A program made the translations under genes and the position numbers. DNA of 64,000 nt from Hondaea fermentalgiana. Lineage: Eukaryota; Sar; Bigyra; Thraustochytrida; Thraustochytriidae. The stretch lies in contig NPFB01000052.1 of assembly GCA_014084085.1 (NCBI GenBank), positions 62,552 through 126,551 on the forward strand. Reading direction: 5' to 3'. The notes below the pieces were generated by a model that ran no database searches, was not told the DNA's origin, and was given only the letters and a program-made list of their open reading frames with translations. Below, piece after piece: positions 50,004 to 59,160 of the stretch; position 1 is the first letter of the stretch; every line of letters starts with the position of its first letter.

Positions 50004-51341
50004 CAAGTCTCATGGAAAGCCACGGCACGGAATGATCCAGAGGGTCGGCGCGCACAGGAAGAGCACCCTCAGCAAGCGTCGGAGCGCGTCGCAAGCCAGA
50101 GTTAGACACAGATCGAGACCGCTTCCTCCCTGCATTCCGAGGGGCGCCCACCGGCGGTTCCGAAGGGGTTGTTCCTCCGCACAACACGAGTCGACTCCAT
50201 TGCGCAGACATGGACAGAGAAAAGATCGGGTACTTTTGGCCCCTCTGTGTCCGTGTCTTGAAGTGAGGTGAAAAGAGTCGCGAACGGCCCTTCGCGTCCA
50301 TGAAACACAAATCCCCGCTACTCGACCAAGTCATCATGAGGTCATCACGCTGCGGCCAAAAGGTACCACCGTAGATGGGTCGCGGTGTCTCGCCGTCACT
50401 CGGCAACTTGCGCCACAAAGGTCCATTCTCTGTGGCGCGCCGGTCATAGAGAGCAGTGCCACCTCTCCCACTGCCACTGAGAATGTAGGTCCCAGATCCT
50501 GACACCGCACAACACGTGACATGCGAGTCGTGAGCATCATCAATACATAGTGTGTCATACAAGGGAGAACGCAAATCGCGGCCGCGAACCGAGCCGTCAG
50601 AAAGCCCTGCAAAGACAGATGTTTCGTGAACGGTTGAGTCAAAGACGTAGGCCATGTTGTGTGGATTTCGGCTGCCCCCCGCCGTCACAGATCCGCGACT
50701 CCCATAGCGCCATGAAAGCAGTTCTTGAAGGCCATTCTTGTGCAGCACGGTGATTCGGTCATCGTGCGCCACAGCGAGCTCCTCGCGCTGTTCGAATTGC
50801 AATAAACCATAGACTTGCCCATCATTCTGCTCACTACGCGACGAGTCCACGCAATGTGTCTCGTGTAGTAAACCGACCTTTTCTTGCTGCGCATCCATGT
50901 CAACGACCCAAGTCTTGACATCGCCTCTGGCCCCACCAGAGTACATGATGCGCTTGCCCGCTGCTGCGGGTTGTCCATTGTCCCAGAGCACGCGGAGACT
51001 TTCATCGTCGTGTGCTTTGAAGAATATGTGTGTTCGCCGCGCACGCTCTTCGCCATCTCTCCACACTCCAATCGTGCCGTCCTCACAGGCCGTCGCCACG
51101 AGCGACTCGTTCTCGACGTTGTCACTCTCAACTATCCGATCGTGAAACAAGCAAGACAAGAACAGCAAAAGTTAGAAAGTTAGCGCCACGCATCCAGCGT
51201 CAGTCGCCCGCCGCAGACACCCCAAACCCATCGCGCGGCAGTTCCCCACGCCAGGCCACGCCGGGCTCCGCGTCCAGGTCGTCGTCGGCGCCGCCGTCAA
51301 CAAACAACCTTAACTAACTCACGGAGATCGCACCAAAACAT
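49960..51341 (-). CDS. WD40-repeat protein, 2 exons
   Basis: Coding join 51341-51323 and 51131-49960 (396 aa). The main frame lacks a 5' ATG; a 191-nt intron with donor C|GTGAGT and acceptor GGATAG gives a 19-nt first exon and start MFWCDLLESDNVENES. This exon is my inference. WD-type blades are visible: VATACEDGTIGVWRDG, MYSGGARGDVKTWVVD, VFAGLSDGSVRGRDLR, HVTCCAVSGSGTYILSGSG with LYDRRA, and a later SSSGDLCFMD. It probably forms a seven-bladed propeller with a basic Arg/Ser tail (GRKRSRSVSNS). I cannot assign a specific family. Its ATG overlaps the first ATG of the divergent DHHC gene. Confidence 0.75.
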
Positions 51342-52341
51342 GCGCGCTTCGTGGCCCCGATACTCCCGTGTCTGCGCCGGGAGCGGCCCCGTCGGTGCGC
51401 CGCTTGCGTTCGTTGCCATCGCGGCGTCGTCGCCGCGCCAGCGGTCTCGGTCTTCGTCTTCGTCTTGGTCTTGGTCCTCGTCCTCGACCTCGTGTTCTCG
51501 TTCTCGTTCTCAGGAACGTTGTGAAGCAGCAGGAGGAGCGCCGCGTGAGCAGTACAGACCGCGAGGCGACGCCCAGAACCTGATCGACGCGGGCGGCATG
51601 CTGGGCGCCGCGGCCGTGCACGACGCGGGGAACGCGACGCTCGTCCCGAGCGAGGGCCACGTCGACCGCCGCCGCGAGATGAGCATCGAGGAAGGAGGAG
51701 CCGCCGTCGCGAGACGGCGGACCCCGCGCCTCCAACTCCGACTGCGCGACAAGCGCTGCTGCTGTTGCGCCGTCTGTTGCACGTGCGCGCAGCCGCTGCA
51801 AGCAGGAAAATGTACGCTGCTGTACGGCGAGATTGGCGTCGGCCAGCGCAAAGGCAGGTTCCCAAAGACCATGCTGCTCGGACCCGACTGGGCGTGCGCA
51901 GTCGTCACCGTCCTGCTCATCTCCTCGTGCACGGGAATCTGGCTTACCTTTGTAGCCTTCCCACTGCACCCCGCGGCTGGCGTCGTGGGCATATTGATTG
52001 CAGCGCTTGTACTGGCGGCCTTCTTGGTCACGAGCTGCAGCGACCCAGGCATTGTGCCGCGTCAGGTCGATGGTCTCGCCGCCGCCAATGAAGAGGGCTC
52101 TGCGGACCTGCCGTGCAATATTTGCCAGGTGCTGCGTCCCCCGGGGACGATTCATTGTCTCGCCTGCGGGGTATGCATCCAAGATCTCGACCACCACTGT
52201 CCCTGGACGGGCAAGTGCATCGGCAAGTACACTATTCGGATGTTCAACACCTTTATTGCGCTTCTCGCTTTGCTCATCGTCTATGTGGTGGGCATTGTCT
52301 TTCTATCGATTGCGCACTTTCGCAATTTTGGAGACCTCTGA
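51340..52341 (+). CDS. DHHC-type protein S-palmitoyltransferase, short form
   Basis: Transfers palmitate to protein cysteines at a membrane. The open frame gives 333 residues, but the first 86 are low complexity and include a pyrimidine tract ending TTCTCAG at 51512, like an intron 3' end; the ATG at 51598 (247 aa) may be the true start. From the first ATG: a Cys cluster CCCCAVCCTC (about 146-155), two membrane helices (about 183-205 and 213-233), the family CSDPG motif, then the Cys-rich domain with CNICQVLRPPGTIHCLACG and DHHCPWTGKCIGKY, then a third helix. The chain stops about 45 residues after DHHC, without the usual fourth helix and TTxE motif. The catalytic Cys is present. Confidence 0.82.
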   Translation: MRASWPRYSRVCAGSGPVGAPLAFVAIAASSPRQRSRSSSSSWSWSSSSTSCSRSRSQERCEAAGGAPREQYRPRGDAQNLIDAGGMLGAAAVHDAGNATLVPSEGHVDRRREMSIEEGGAAVARRRTPRLQLRLRDKRCCCCAVCCTCAQPLQAGKCTLLYGEIGVGQRKGRFPKTMLLGPDWACAVVTVLLISSCTGIWLTFVAFPLHPAAGVVGILIAALVLAAFLVTSCSDPGIVPRQVDGLAAANEEGSADLPCNICQVLRPPGTIHCLACGVCIQDLDHHCPWTGKCIGKYTIRMFNTFIALLALLIVYVVGIVFLSIAHFRNFGDL

Positions 52342-52367
52342 CCAATACATGACTGTTACAATACTAT

Positions 52368-53514
52368 TCACTGCGAGATGGCGCGTCGCCACCATTCGTG
52401 TCGACGCGCCACCTCGCGCCGCATTTCCGGGTCCAGCGCCAGATCGTCTTCGTCAACGCTCGTCTTTACATTTGCGACGCAGCGCATCGTCAACGAGATG
52501 CGCTCTGATTTCTGAATGGTGACGCCGTCTTGCGTGCCAGCGACCGAGAGGAGCGACGCGTTGAGAGCACCCTCTATAGACTGCTCTTGTGCAGCTGGGA
52601 CCCAGTGTTCCCATTCGAGATAGGCTTGTCCTGCAAAGACGACGAGGCTGCGTGGTTCCATCACAATGCGCGCCAAGACTTTCGCTGTCGATGATTCTTT
52701 GGGATCCCGAAAAGCCAAAACTGCTGGTCTTTGGCCTAAACTAAGGATGGCAGCTCGTGGCTTAAACGTAGGACCGTCTTGATGTGGTGCGACTTTCCAA
52801 GGTGAATTTCGCGCCAACCGCCCGGCCAGTCGAAAAGGCAGTCGATCAATCAATCAGCCAGCCATCGATTTTTACGGAAATGACAAACACAGAGATACAT
52901 GTGGCGCAGCGTGCAGTGTCAATTGTAGGGAGCGAAACGTTAGCTTTCTTGTTGCCTGGCTTCTTTTCTCGTGAAAAGTTTCTTCAATAATCACGTACTG
53001 CCTTCGTCTGCACTGTAAAGATTGACGAGCGCTTGGTTTGGTTTTTCGTCTGCAAAGACCCCACTTGCGTGCAGACGTGTCGCAAGTGCATCCACAAAGG
53101 TGGGCATGGGCTCCAAAATCGTGCCGCTGTGAACAGAGACGTTAGCCCAAATAAGATCTAAGTCTCATTTTCAATCCCTAACTTTCCCCCCTTCTCCTTC
53201 AAGAAGACCGTCCCGTACCTTGGATGCGGGACGCCGCCCCAGTTTTGCAGCTTGCGCCCGCTCAGCTGTTCCCATGGTTGCTTGCGGACCTCGACCTCGA
53301 GCGCGTCGGCCTCCTCGGCGCTGACAAAGTCTGCACAGTACCAGCACGTCCCGGGCAGGAGCTCTACCACACGGCATCCAAAACGCCGGCCCTCTTCGGC
53401 GTTGCGAAGGCTGGCCAGCGCTGGTGCACAAGCAGCTGCCCGGTCCTGGTTGCCGCGAGTCTGCCCCTTTGCGGCCTCCTCGCGCGCCTGCCGCAGCAGC
53501 GCCGCAAAGTCCAT
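52368..53514 (-). CDS. ALKBH6: ALKBH6-type 2-oxoglutarate/Fe(II) dioxygenase, 3 exons
   Basis: Coding join 53514-53219, 53126-52999 and 52792-52368 (282 aa). Introns of 92 nt (donor GTACGG) and 206 nt (donor GTACGT) join the frames exactly at family positions. Diagnostic blocks: SAEEADALEVEV, WEQLSGRKLQNWGGVPHP (exon 1), ALVNLYSADEG (exon 2) then IAPHQDGP (exon 3), giving the iron-binding HxD at H145 and D147; SLGQRPAVLAFRDP; MEPRSLVVFAGQAYLEWEHW, with the distal His; and RISLTMR for 2-oxoglutarate. ALKBH6 is a poorly characterised AlkB homologue proposed to act on nucleic acid. The start at MDFAALL was chosen because a coherent hydrophilic N-terminus begins there. It converges on the DHHC gene with 26 bp between stops. 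Confidence 0.9.
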
Positions 53515-53986
53515 CGTGCACGCAAAAATTTTCTCAAAAAAAGAGAGAAATGGTTTTGCACGAGTTGGGATGTTCCACAAATCATCGACCATCGAGCGAG
53601 CATGAACTCTATGCTCCTTATGTCGCATCTCGACCCGCGATCCATCTGTTTGCAGATGCGCAGTCGCAAGAAATCCTCGTTCACGTTGATGTGATGATGT
53701 ACAAATCGAAGAACGCCATTACATCATCTGTAGTAACAACGCTGCGCCATCGAATGCACCACAATGATGATTTGGCTAGCCGATGCTGATGAAGTACATT
53801 GGAGTTCGTCTCGCCCGAGTGAGATCTTGTCAATGTCCTGATGTGTTATCCTCCCTCCCACTCCCACCCTTGTGCGCGCGCGACGCCCCGGTATTTGTGG
53901 TACCAGCCCGACCAGCCACAGCTATAACTAGCGGTGAAAAGCTGAGCAAAACTCGGCAAAACCTCTCAAAGGGAAGTTGAAGAAGG
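53515..53986. promoter_or_regulatory. Divergent promoter region, ALKBH6 / MBL hydrolase
   Basis: 472 bp between start codons of opposite genes. A GCTATAACTAG element at 53922-53932 could be a TATA-like site about 60 bp before the hydrolase ATG. No gene is seen. Confidence 0.4.
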
Positions 53987-55183
53987 ATGGCAGCTTCGCA
54001 CACCACGCGACTGGCGAGGTGCCTGGGGGCCGGCGCGGCGCTCGGACTCGCGGCTGTAGCAGGCTTTCGCGGCGACGAGAATGCCGCTCGGGCGCAAATG
54101 CAGATGCGAGAGGACAAACGCGCCGGAGAAACCGGCGCCCCACCCTGTGTGGTGTTCATGGGTACGGGCACGAGCTCCGTCAACCCGCACCTAAACTGCG
54201 TCTTGGGCTTGCAGCCGAGTTTCAACGAGGTCGGGGGCTGCGAAACCTGTCAAAAGGCGCTGCGAGACGGTCCTCCCGAGGTCAACAAGAACGTGCGCGG
54301 AAACCCGTCCATGCTCATTTGCTTCGACGCTCATTCTACGAGCACCAAAACCGATGACGAACCTCAGCACGATAGAGTAGGCGCGCAAAGACACTTTGTA
54401 CAGATAGATTGCGGCAAGACCTTTCGCGAGACCGCCCTCACATGGTACCCTCGGCACGGCATCCCTAGACTTGACGCTGTCGTCATCACCCACGACCATG
54501 CTGACGCCGTCTTTGGTCTAGATGATCTACGCCTCGTCGCCAAGCCCGGAAACCCGGTCGAGGTGTATACTTCGCTTCACACGTACAATATGATCAAGCG
54601 TGCCTTTCCCTATTTAGTGCGCGACCCTGCACCCGACTTTATAGGTCCACTTGCGCACCTTGCCGACCAGGATCCGAGCAAGGTCGATGCGATGCAAGAT
54701 GAGGTCAAGACGTTCATTGCCACGCTAAAGTACAAGGTCATGTCAACACCGTCTCTTGACGACGCACTCAGCCCGTTCTCCGTCGCCGGCCTGGATATTA
54801 CGCCGCTTCCTGTTTATCACGGCGCCAATTACCTTTCGCTTGGCTTTGCTTTTGGGAAATCAAACCGCAAGTTTGTTTACCTTAGTGACGTTTCTGAGAT
54901 TCCACCCAAAATCATGGATCAACTTCGCAAGTGGGATATCGAATACCTTGTGATCGACACCCTCCACAAGAAACGCAAGTACCCAACTCACCTCAGTCTC
55001 GAGCAGAGTCTCGAAATCATCGAAGAGCTCCGCCCCGCAAAATCCTTTCTCATAGGCGTCTCGCACAACTTTGAGCACGACCGCGACAACGCAATGCTGG
55101 CCAACCTCAAGGAAACGAAGGGAATCGACGTCCAAATTCCCCACGATGGTCTCAAGATCGAACTCCACAATATCGAACTTTAG
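53987..55183 (+). CDS. Metallo-beta-lactamase-fold hydrolase, PhnP-like
   Basis: A 398-residue hydrolase. The N-terminus (RLARCLGAGAALGLAAVAGF) is a possible targeting sequence or anchor. The MBL fold starts at CVVFMGTGTSSVNPHLNCVL. Metal motif THDHADAVFGLDDLR gives H169, H171 and D173; the usual last His of HxHxDH is Ala, as in eukaryotic PhnP-like proteins (THxHADAxxGLDDxR). Later metal and structural motifs include LPVYHG, FVYLSDVSEIP and IGVSHNFEHD. A Cys-x2-Cys pair near the start (CETCQKAL) is also typical. Bacterial PhnP is a cyclic phosphodiesterase; the substrate of the eukaryotic branch is not known to me. The start is an ATG in a good context. Confidence 0.85.
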   Translation: MAASHTTRLARCLGAGAALGLAAVAGFRGDENAARAQMQMREDKRAGETGAPPCVVFMGTGTSSVNPHLNCVLGLQPSFNEVGGCETCQKALRDGPPEVNKNVRGNPSMLICFDAHSTSTKTDDEPQHDRVGAQRHFVQIDCGKTFRETALTWYPRHGIPRLDAVVITHDHADAVFGLDDLRLVAKPGNPVEVYTSLHTYNMIKRAFPYLVRDPAPDFIGPLAHLADQDPSKVDAMQDEVKTFIATLKYKVMSTPSLDDALSPFSVAGLDITPLPVYHGANYLSLGFAFGKSNRKFVYLSDVSEIPPKIMDQLRKWDIEYLVIDTLHKKRKYPTHLSLEQSLEIIEELRPAKSFLIGVSHNFEHDRDNAMLANLKETKGIDVQIPHDGLKIELHNIEL

Positions 55184-55519
55184 CCAAGTTAGTCTTCGCA
55201 CTGGAACGAAAAAGTGAATAGTCAACCACAAGTTTGATTAGCTTGCAAAGCATTCAATTTGCATTAGCGAAAATATGGCTTCGTGCATCCTTGCGGCGCT
55301 ACCAGAAAGTGGTTTGCTCTTGCACGCTTGTATCGACCGAGCTTTGTTGCCCTGGACACTGTTACACCGTTACATTCAGAATGTGGTTTCGAGACGGTTT
55401 CACAGCAAAAGATTGTGTGATTCTCGATTTGATTGTAGCTCACATTTTTTGAGGTAGTGGAGAGGCGAGGCGTCCCGACAAGTCAGACGGCTGACGAGCG
55501 GAAGCCCTATCGCGGCGCA
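55184..55519. other. Spacer between MBL hydrolase and BTB-nucleotidyltransferase genes
   Basis: Two same-strand genes are separated by 336 bp of mixed composition. No separate gene is seen. Confidence 0.5.
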
Positions 55520-57352
55520 ATGTCTGAACGAAAGCTGTCTCCACCTCCCGACGCTGCGTCGACTTCTGAGGACAACGAAAAGAAGACGCACTTCGATGCG
55601 CTGCTCGCGCAGAGCTTGTTAGCCATGGAGCATAACCAAGAGCTCGTCCGGTCTCTTGGGGACGCCACGGAGGAGATCAAAGAACAACATGCAAAACTCG
55701 TGCAGAAACGAAAAAAACTCGATGACCAAATTGCGCAAATGGAGGCGCTATACGCTCTGGCAGAGAATACCGTCACGATTAAAGTTGGTGCAGAAGAGGT
55801 GGTTTTCACGGCGCATGTCGAGACGCTTCGACGCGACCCAGATTCCGCATTGTGTACAGCGTTTTCCGGTCGATTCAAGCCAGTCACAGAATTCCCAAAG
55901 TGCGACCCAGAGGCCTTTGGCTGGATCCTTGACTTTCTCGAAAATGGCACCGTGCCTGGACCACTTTCTAAGAACGAGAGACGCAGGCTCATCAAGACTG
56001 CTGACTTCCTGATGATCAAGAGCTTACTCCAAAAGCTAGACCCTGACGCAGAGCCCAATCGATGGCTCACCGCCGAGGATGCCGCACACCGCGCGAAGGA
56101 GAATGAGCAGCGCCAGTTCTTCGTCAAGAACCGAGCTGCATGCACGAAAACGAACGGGAAATATTGGTCGATGATCGACGTCTATGGGAATGGTGGTCTT
56201 AACGTGGACAAATTTCGACGCCAACCAGACGCTGATCTTCAATCCCCCTACACCCTTCTCTTTGGAGGGCACGATGCGTTCGGAGGAAATGGCGAGGGCA
56301 TGCCAATTGAGGAAACGCGTTTTGCTTTCGACGAGAACTTCAAATTTGTCACTGATTCAGTCTTTGAGGAGTTGTCATGGGAAAATGTGTTTCTTGCAGG
56401 AGGCAGCGTCCTTGCAGCGCTACAACGTACTCCTGGTAGAATCAACAAGTGCGCTCCGGCGACTTCTCAGGAGTATATACGCGCAATGAGTGACTGGCAC
56501 CAGGGATGCCCTGGTTCGGATTCAGTCGAGAAAAGATCCACTTTGTGCCACACTGATCTCGACCTCTTTATCTATGGACTCAAAACCGAGGAAGAAGCCA
56601 ACGCTAAAGTGAAAGAGATAGCGGATCAGCTTGGCGGCTTTCGCGTGAAGCGAACAAAGCATGCAATCACTTTTTCATCGAACAATCGGTATGACAGTGA
56701 CGTGGATGAGGAATACCGCACTCCAGCTGTGCAGATCATTCTCCGACTCTACGAGAGTCCAGCTGAGATCCTCATGGGCTTCGACATCGATTGCTGCTGT
56801 GTAGGATACGATGGTTCAACTGTATGGGCTTTGCCTCGCGCGATTCGTGCGATCTCGCGCGGATTCAATCTCATTGACGTGGCACGCCGGAGTCCAACAT
56901 ACGAAAGCCGACTTGCAAAATATGGCAAACGAGGATTTCGGGTGGCTGTTCCAGGCTTTGATCGAAATGATATATCGTGGGATTTCCTCGTCAAGCCAGT
57001 TGGCGAATGTATCGGTCTTGCGCGCTTGCTGCGACTCGAGGTTGCCTTTCGTGACAGTCGAAAGGTATCTGCAGAAGTAAAGCAAGCCATCGACTCTAGC
57101 GACTATGATCCCGATGCATGCGACACTCTGGGAGACGAGCCCATGCGATACTTGGGCCACATCAATGGACACTCATCTGATCTCCAAGAAGTTCTCGATT
57201 TTACCGATGACATAGGAAGCTGCATTCTTACGATCCCTCGAAAGGTGGAGTGGGTACGAGAGAACCCAGGAGGCCAAGGAATGCTCACGGGCAGTTTTCA
57301 TCCTATCGCCAGTGAGGGATGGTACAAATCGGCTATGCGATCTTTTGATTGA
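55520..57352 (+). CDS. T1/BTB domain fused to a nucleotidyltransferase-like domain
   Basis: A 610-residue protein. Residues 25-85 form a coiled coil. Residues about 88-175 are a T1-type (KCTD-like) BTB domain (VTIKVGAEEVVFTAHVETL, FGWILDFLENGTVP, LIKTADFLMIKSLL). From about 285 comes a domain with LAGGSVLAAL and, 55 residues on, TDLDLFIYG: the GGS...DxD arrangement of polymerase-beta-type nucleotidyltransferases. This is followed by FDIDCCCVGYDG, WALPRAIRAISRGFN, RRSPTYESRLAKYGKRGFRV and VPGFDR, a block I associate with uncharacterised proteins of protists, fungi and giant viruses. Enzyme activity and substrate are unknown. The start at MSERKL is the first ATG. Confidence 0.8.
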   Translation: MSERKLSPPPDAASTSEDNEKKTHFDALLAQSLLAMEHNQELVRSLGDATEEIKEQHAKLVQKRKKLDDQIAQMEALYALAENTVTIKVGAEEVVFTAHVETLRRDPDSALCTAFSGRFKPVTEFPKCDPEAFGWILDFLENGTVPGPLSKNERRRLIKTADFLMIKSLLQKLDPDAEPNRWLTAEDAAHRAKENEQRQFFVKNRAACTKTNGKYWSMIDVYGNGGLNVDKFRRQPDADLQSPYTLLFGGHDAFGGNGEGMPIEETRFAFDENFKFVTDSVFEELSWENVFLAGGSVLAALQRTPGRINKCAPATSQEYIRAMSDWHQGCPGSDSVEKRSTLCHTDLDLFIYGLKTEEEANAKVKEIADQLGGFRVKRTKHAITFSSNNRYDSDVDEEYRTPAVQIILRLYESPAEILMGFDIDCCCVGYDGSTVWALPRAIRAISRGFNLIDVARRSPTYESRLAKYGKRGFRVAVPGFDRNDISWDFLVKPVGECIGLARLLRLEVAFRDSRKVSAEVKQAIDSSDYDPDACDTLGDEPMRYLGHINGHSSDLQEVLDFTDDIGSCILTIPRKVEWVRENPGGQGMLTGSFHPIASEGWYKSAMRSFD

Positions 57353-57523
57353 AGTGATACGTTCGTTTCTTTTGCAGCACATCGACTGGGATTCCGCTCG
57401 AAAGTGAATTCGTAGACGTAAGCACATTTTAAGTGAATTGAAAAGAAAGTCAAGCCAAGATGGAGTCGAGCGAATCATGCTTACTTTTGTATATACGTAT
57501 TCTTACGAGAGTCAAAGCCTTTT

Positions 57524-58561
57524 TCAAGCAAGTGTGAGAGACGGCGGCAGCGTTGCGTCCGGAAGAAGCGCGTCGGTCTTAGGCGATGATGGAAGTGTCA
57601 TCTTCTTTTGAAGCGGCGAAGATTTGATGCGCTTCGGCACCGGAACCGGATCCCACCGGTGGAGCGCCCGACGCCACTTTTTGAGCTTGTAATCGAAGGA
57701 TCGCTTGCTAATCTTCTCGTCGGTGCGTGGCGTGACCGGATATTTGCGCGTATCCTCGCCGCGATCCTCAATTTTGACCTTGAGTACATAGTTTTTGTAT
57801 CCATCAGTGGCTTTGCCAAAACTGATTTGCTTCTCGCGCTGTGCGATACGTGCGGGTGTGAGCTCCTCCACAGGCTGTTTAGGGAGCTGACTCGGGTGGC
57901 TGAGTCGGTCCGTTTCCGATCCGGACGCCGACAACCCCATCCAAGACTCGACCTCGGATGCAAGATCCTCGCCATCGACCTCGTCCGCCCAGGAGGAGGA
58001 TGCCAGAGCCACGTGAGCGCTTTTGCTTAATTTGCTCGTCTCCGCTGCGGGTTCTCCGGGAGCGAGAGGAGACGTTTGACCCGCTTGGTCTTCTTCGATG
58101 CGCGCGCACTCGGGGAGAACGAGCTGAGGTGGGCGACTCACGGGCCCGCCGTGCGGGGAGCCGTCCGTCTTGCCCTGTTTGCGGAAGGGGCTGTTGCGCG
58201 CCGTTTTGGGAACGGCTAGGGACTCCGGCCCGACTGGGGCCTTTCCCTGAGACACCGCTCGTGAGATTTCACTGGCGCCGCGCTTCCTCATGCCCGAATC
58301 TGCGGCAAGGACGTCGCGCCAGCTGCTGCCAAATGTCGTAGGAGTTGATGCGCTTTCAGAGTCTTGTGTATGCGATTTCTTGGATTCAGGTCCAAGCACG
58401 TTGACCGATCGCTCGCCCCGTTGCTTCGCAAGAAGGGAATGCTGCTTTAGCATGAGGTTAATCCCGTCTTTTGAGTCATCGAGCGTGTCCAAAAGCTCGA
58501 CAGGCACGGCCTGTTTGCGCACGCGCTGCTCCTTGGACACCACGACGTCGGCCCACGACAT
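57524..58561 (-). CDS. SLBP: Histone mRNA stem-loop binding protein (SLBP)
   Basis: SLBP binds the 3' stem-loop of replication-dependent histone mRNAs and controls their processing and translation. The RNA-binding domain lies at about residues 238-305: REKQISFGKATDGYKNYVL, then VTPRTDEKISKRSFDYKLKK and WRRALHRWDP, with the family's TPxx loop (TPRT for TPNK) and the invariant WRRALHxWDP. The remaining 345-residue chain is low-complexity Ser/Pro/Lys sequence, with SWADVV at the start and repeated SSWxD(E)V motifs (SSWRDVL, SSWADEV). The ATG is the first in frame. It implies that this organism has stem-loop-type histone mRNAs. Confidence 0.93.
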   Translation of the reverse strand: MSWADVVVSKEQRVRKQAVPVELLDTLDDSKDGINLMLKQHSLLAKQRGERSVNVLGPESKKSHTQDSESASTPTTFGSSWRDVLAADSGMRKRGASEISRAVSQGKAPVGPESLAVPKTARNSPFRKQGKTDGSPHGGPVSRPPQLVLPECARIEEDQAGQTSPLAPGEPAAETSKLSKSAHVALASSSWADEVDGEDLASEVESWMGLSASGSETDRLSHPSQLPKQPVEELTPARIAQREKQISFGKATDGYKNYVLKVKIEDRGEDTRKYPVTPRTDEKISKRSFDYKLKKWRRALHRWDPVPVPKRIKSSPLQKKMTLPSSPKTDALLPDATLPPSLTLA

Positions 58562-59160
58562 TTTTCCGCTTCTTCTCCTTCCTTCGTGCTGGTCAAGTTC
58601 CGTCTCTACGTCTCTGTTCTCGCAGCTCTCGCTTTCCCTTTCCTGCGCAGAGGTCGTCGTTAGCCTCGACCCTGATATATATATGTTTTTTCCTTCTCCC
58701 CTGCTCGACCACGTTGATTGACGAGTTCCGAGTCCCGCTGCGCAAAGGGTCAGCTAGCTCGTCCCCACGAGGCGGAAGCCCGCAAGCGAGCGAGACCACG
58801 TCGCCGTCGCTCGGACAGCGCCGCGCCGCGTTCCCGCGCTGCCTGCTCTCCGCGCCGCGCCGCGCGTCGCGCCCGCAAAGAGGCTCTCGCGCTCGCACGC
58901 TCGTTTCGATCAATGTGTTTTTGCAAGCCCGCGCCGCTCTCGCCACGGTTAGGTTGCCCGTTGCAATTTCGTTACGAAACGACGTCACAGCAGGACGGTT
59001 ACAGACAGTGAGAGGTTTCGCGTAACCAAGGCGGTTTCGCTTCTCCTATTCCCGCTAGGGAGTGGGAAACCTGCACGCCGGGACCACGAGCTCGTCGCCG
59101 GCCCCGTGCAATCGAGATCGACTGCTTGCGCTTGGCGAGCGCGAGGCGAAGCGGTGCAGG
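58562..59160. promoter_or_regulatory. Divergent promoter region, SLBP / mitochondrial EF-G2
   Basis: 599 bp between the two ATGs. An alternating ATATATATAT block at 58675-58684 lies about 115 bp upstream of the SLBP ATG and may be its TATA box. The EF-G side is GC-rich without an obvious element. Confidence 0.5.

Noticed and set aside
51340..51597. First 86 codons of the DHHC frame as firm coding sequence
   Set aside because: Low complexity (Ser/Arg/Trp runs), a splice-acceptor-like TTCTCAG at 51512, and overlap with the first exon of the WD40 gene leave this part unsupported; kept only as the outer limit.
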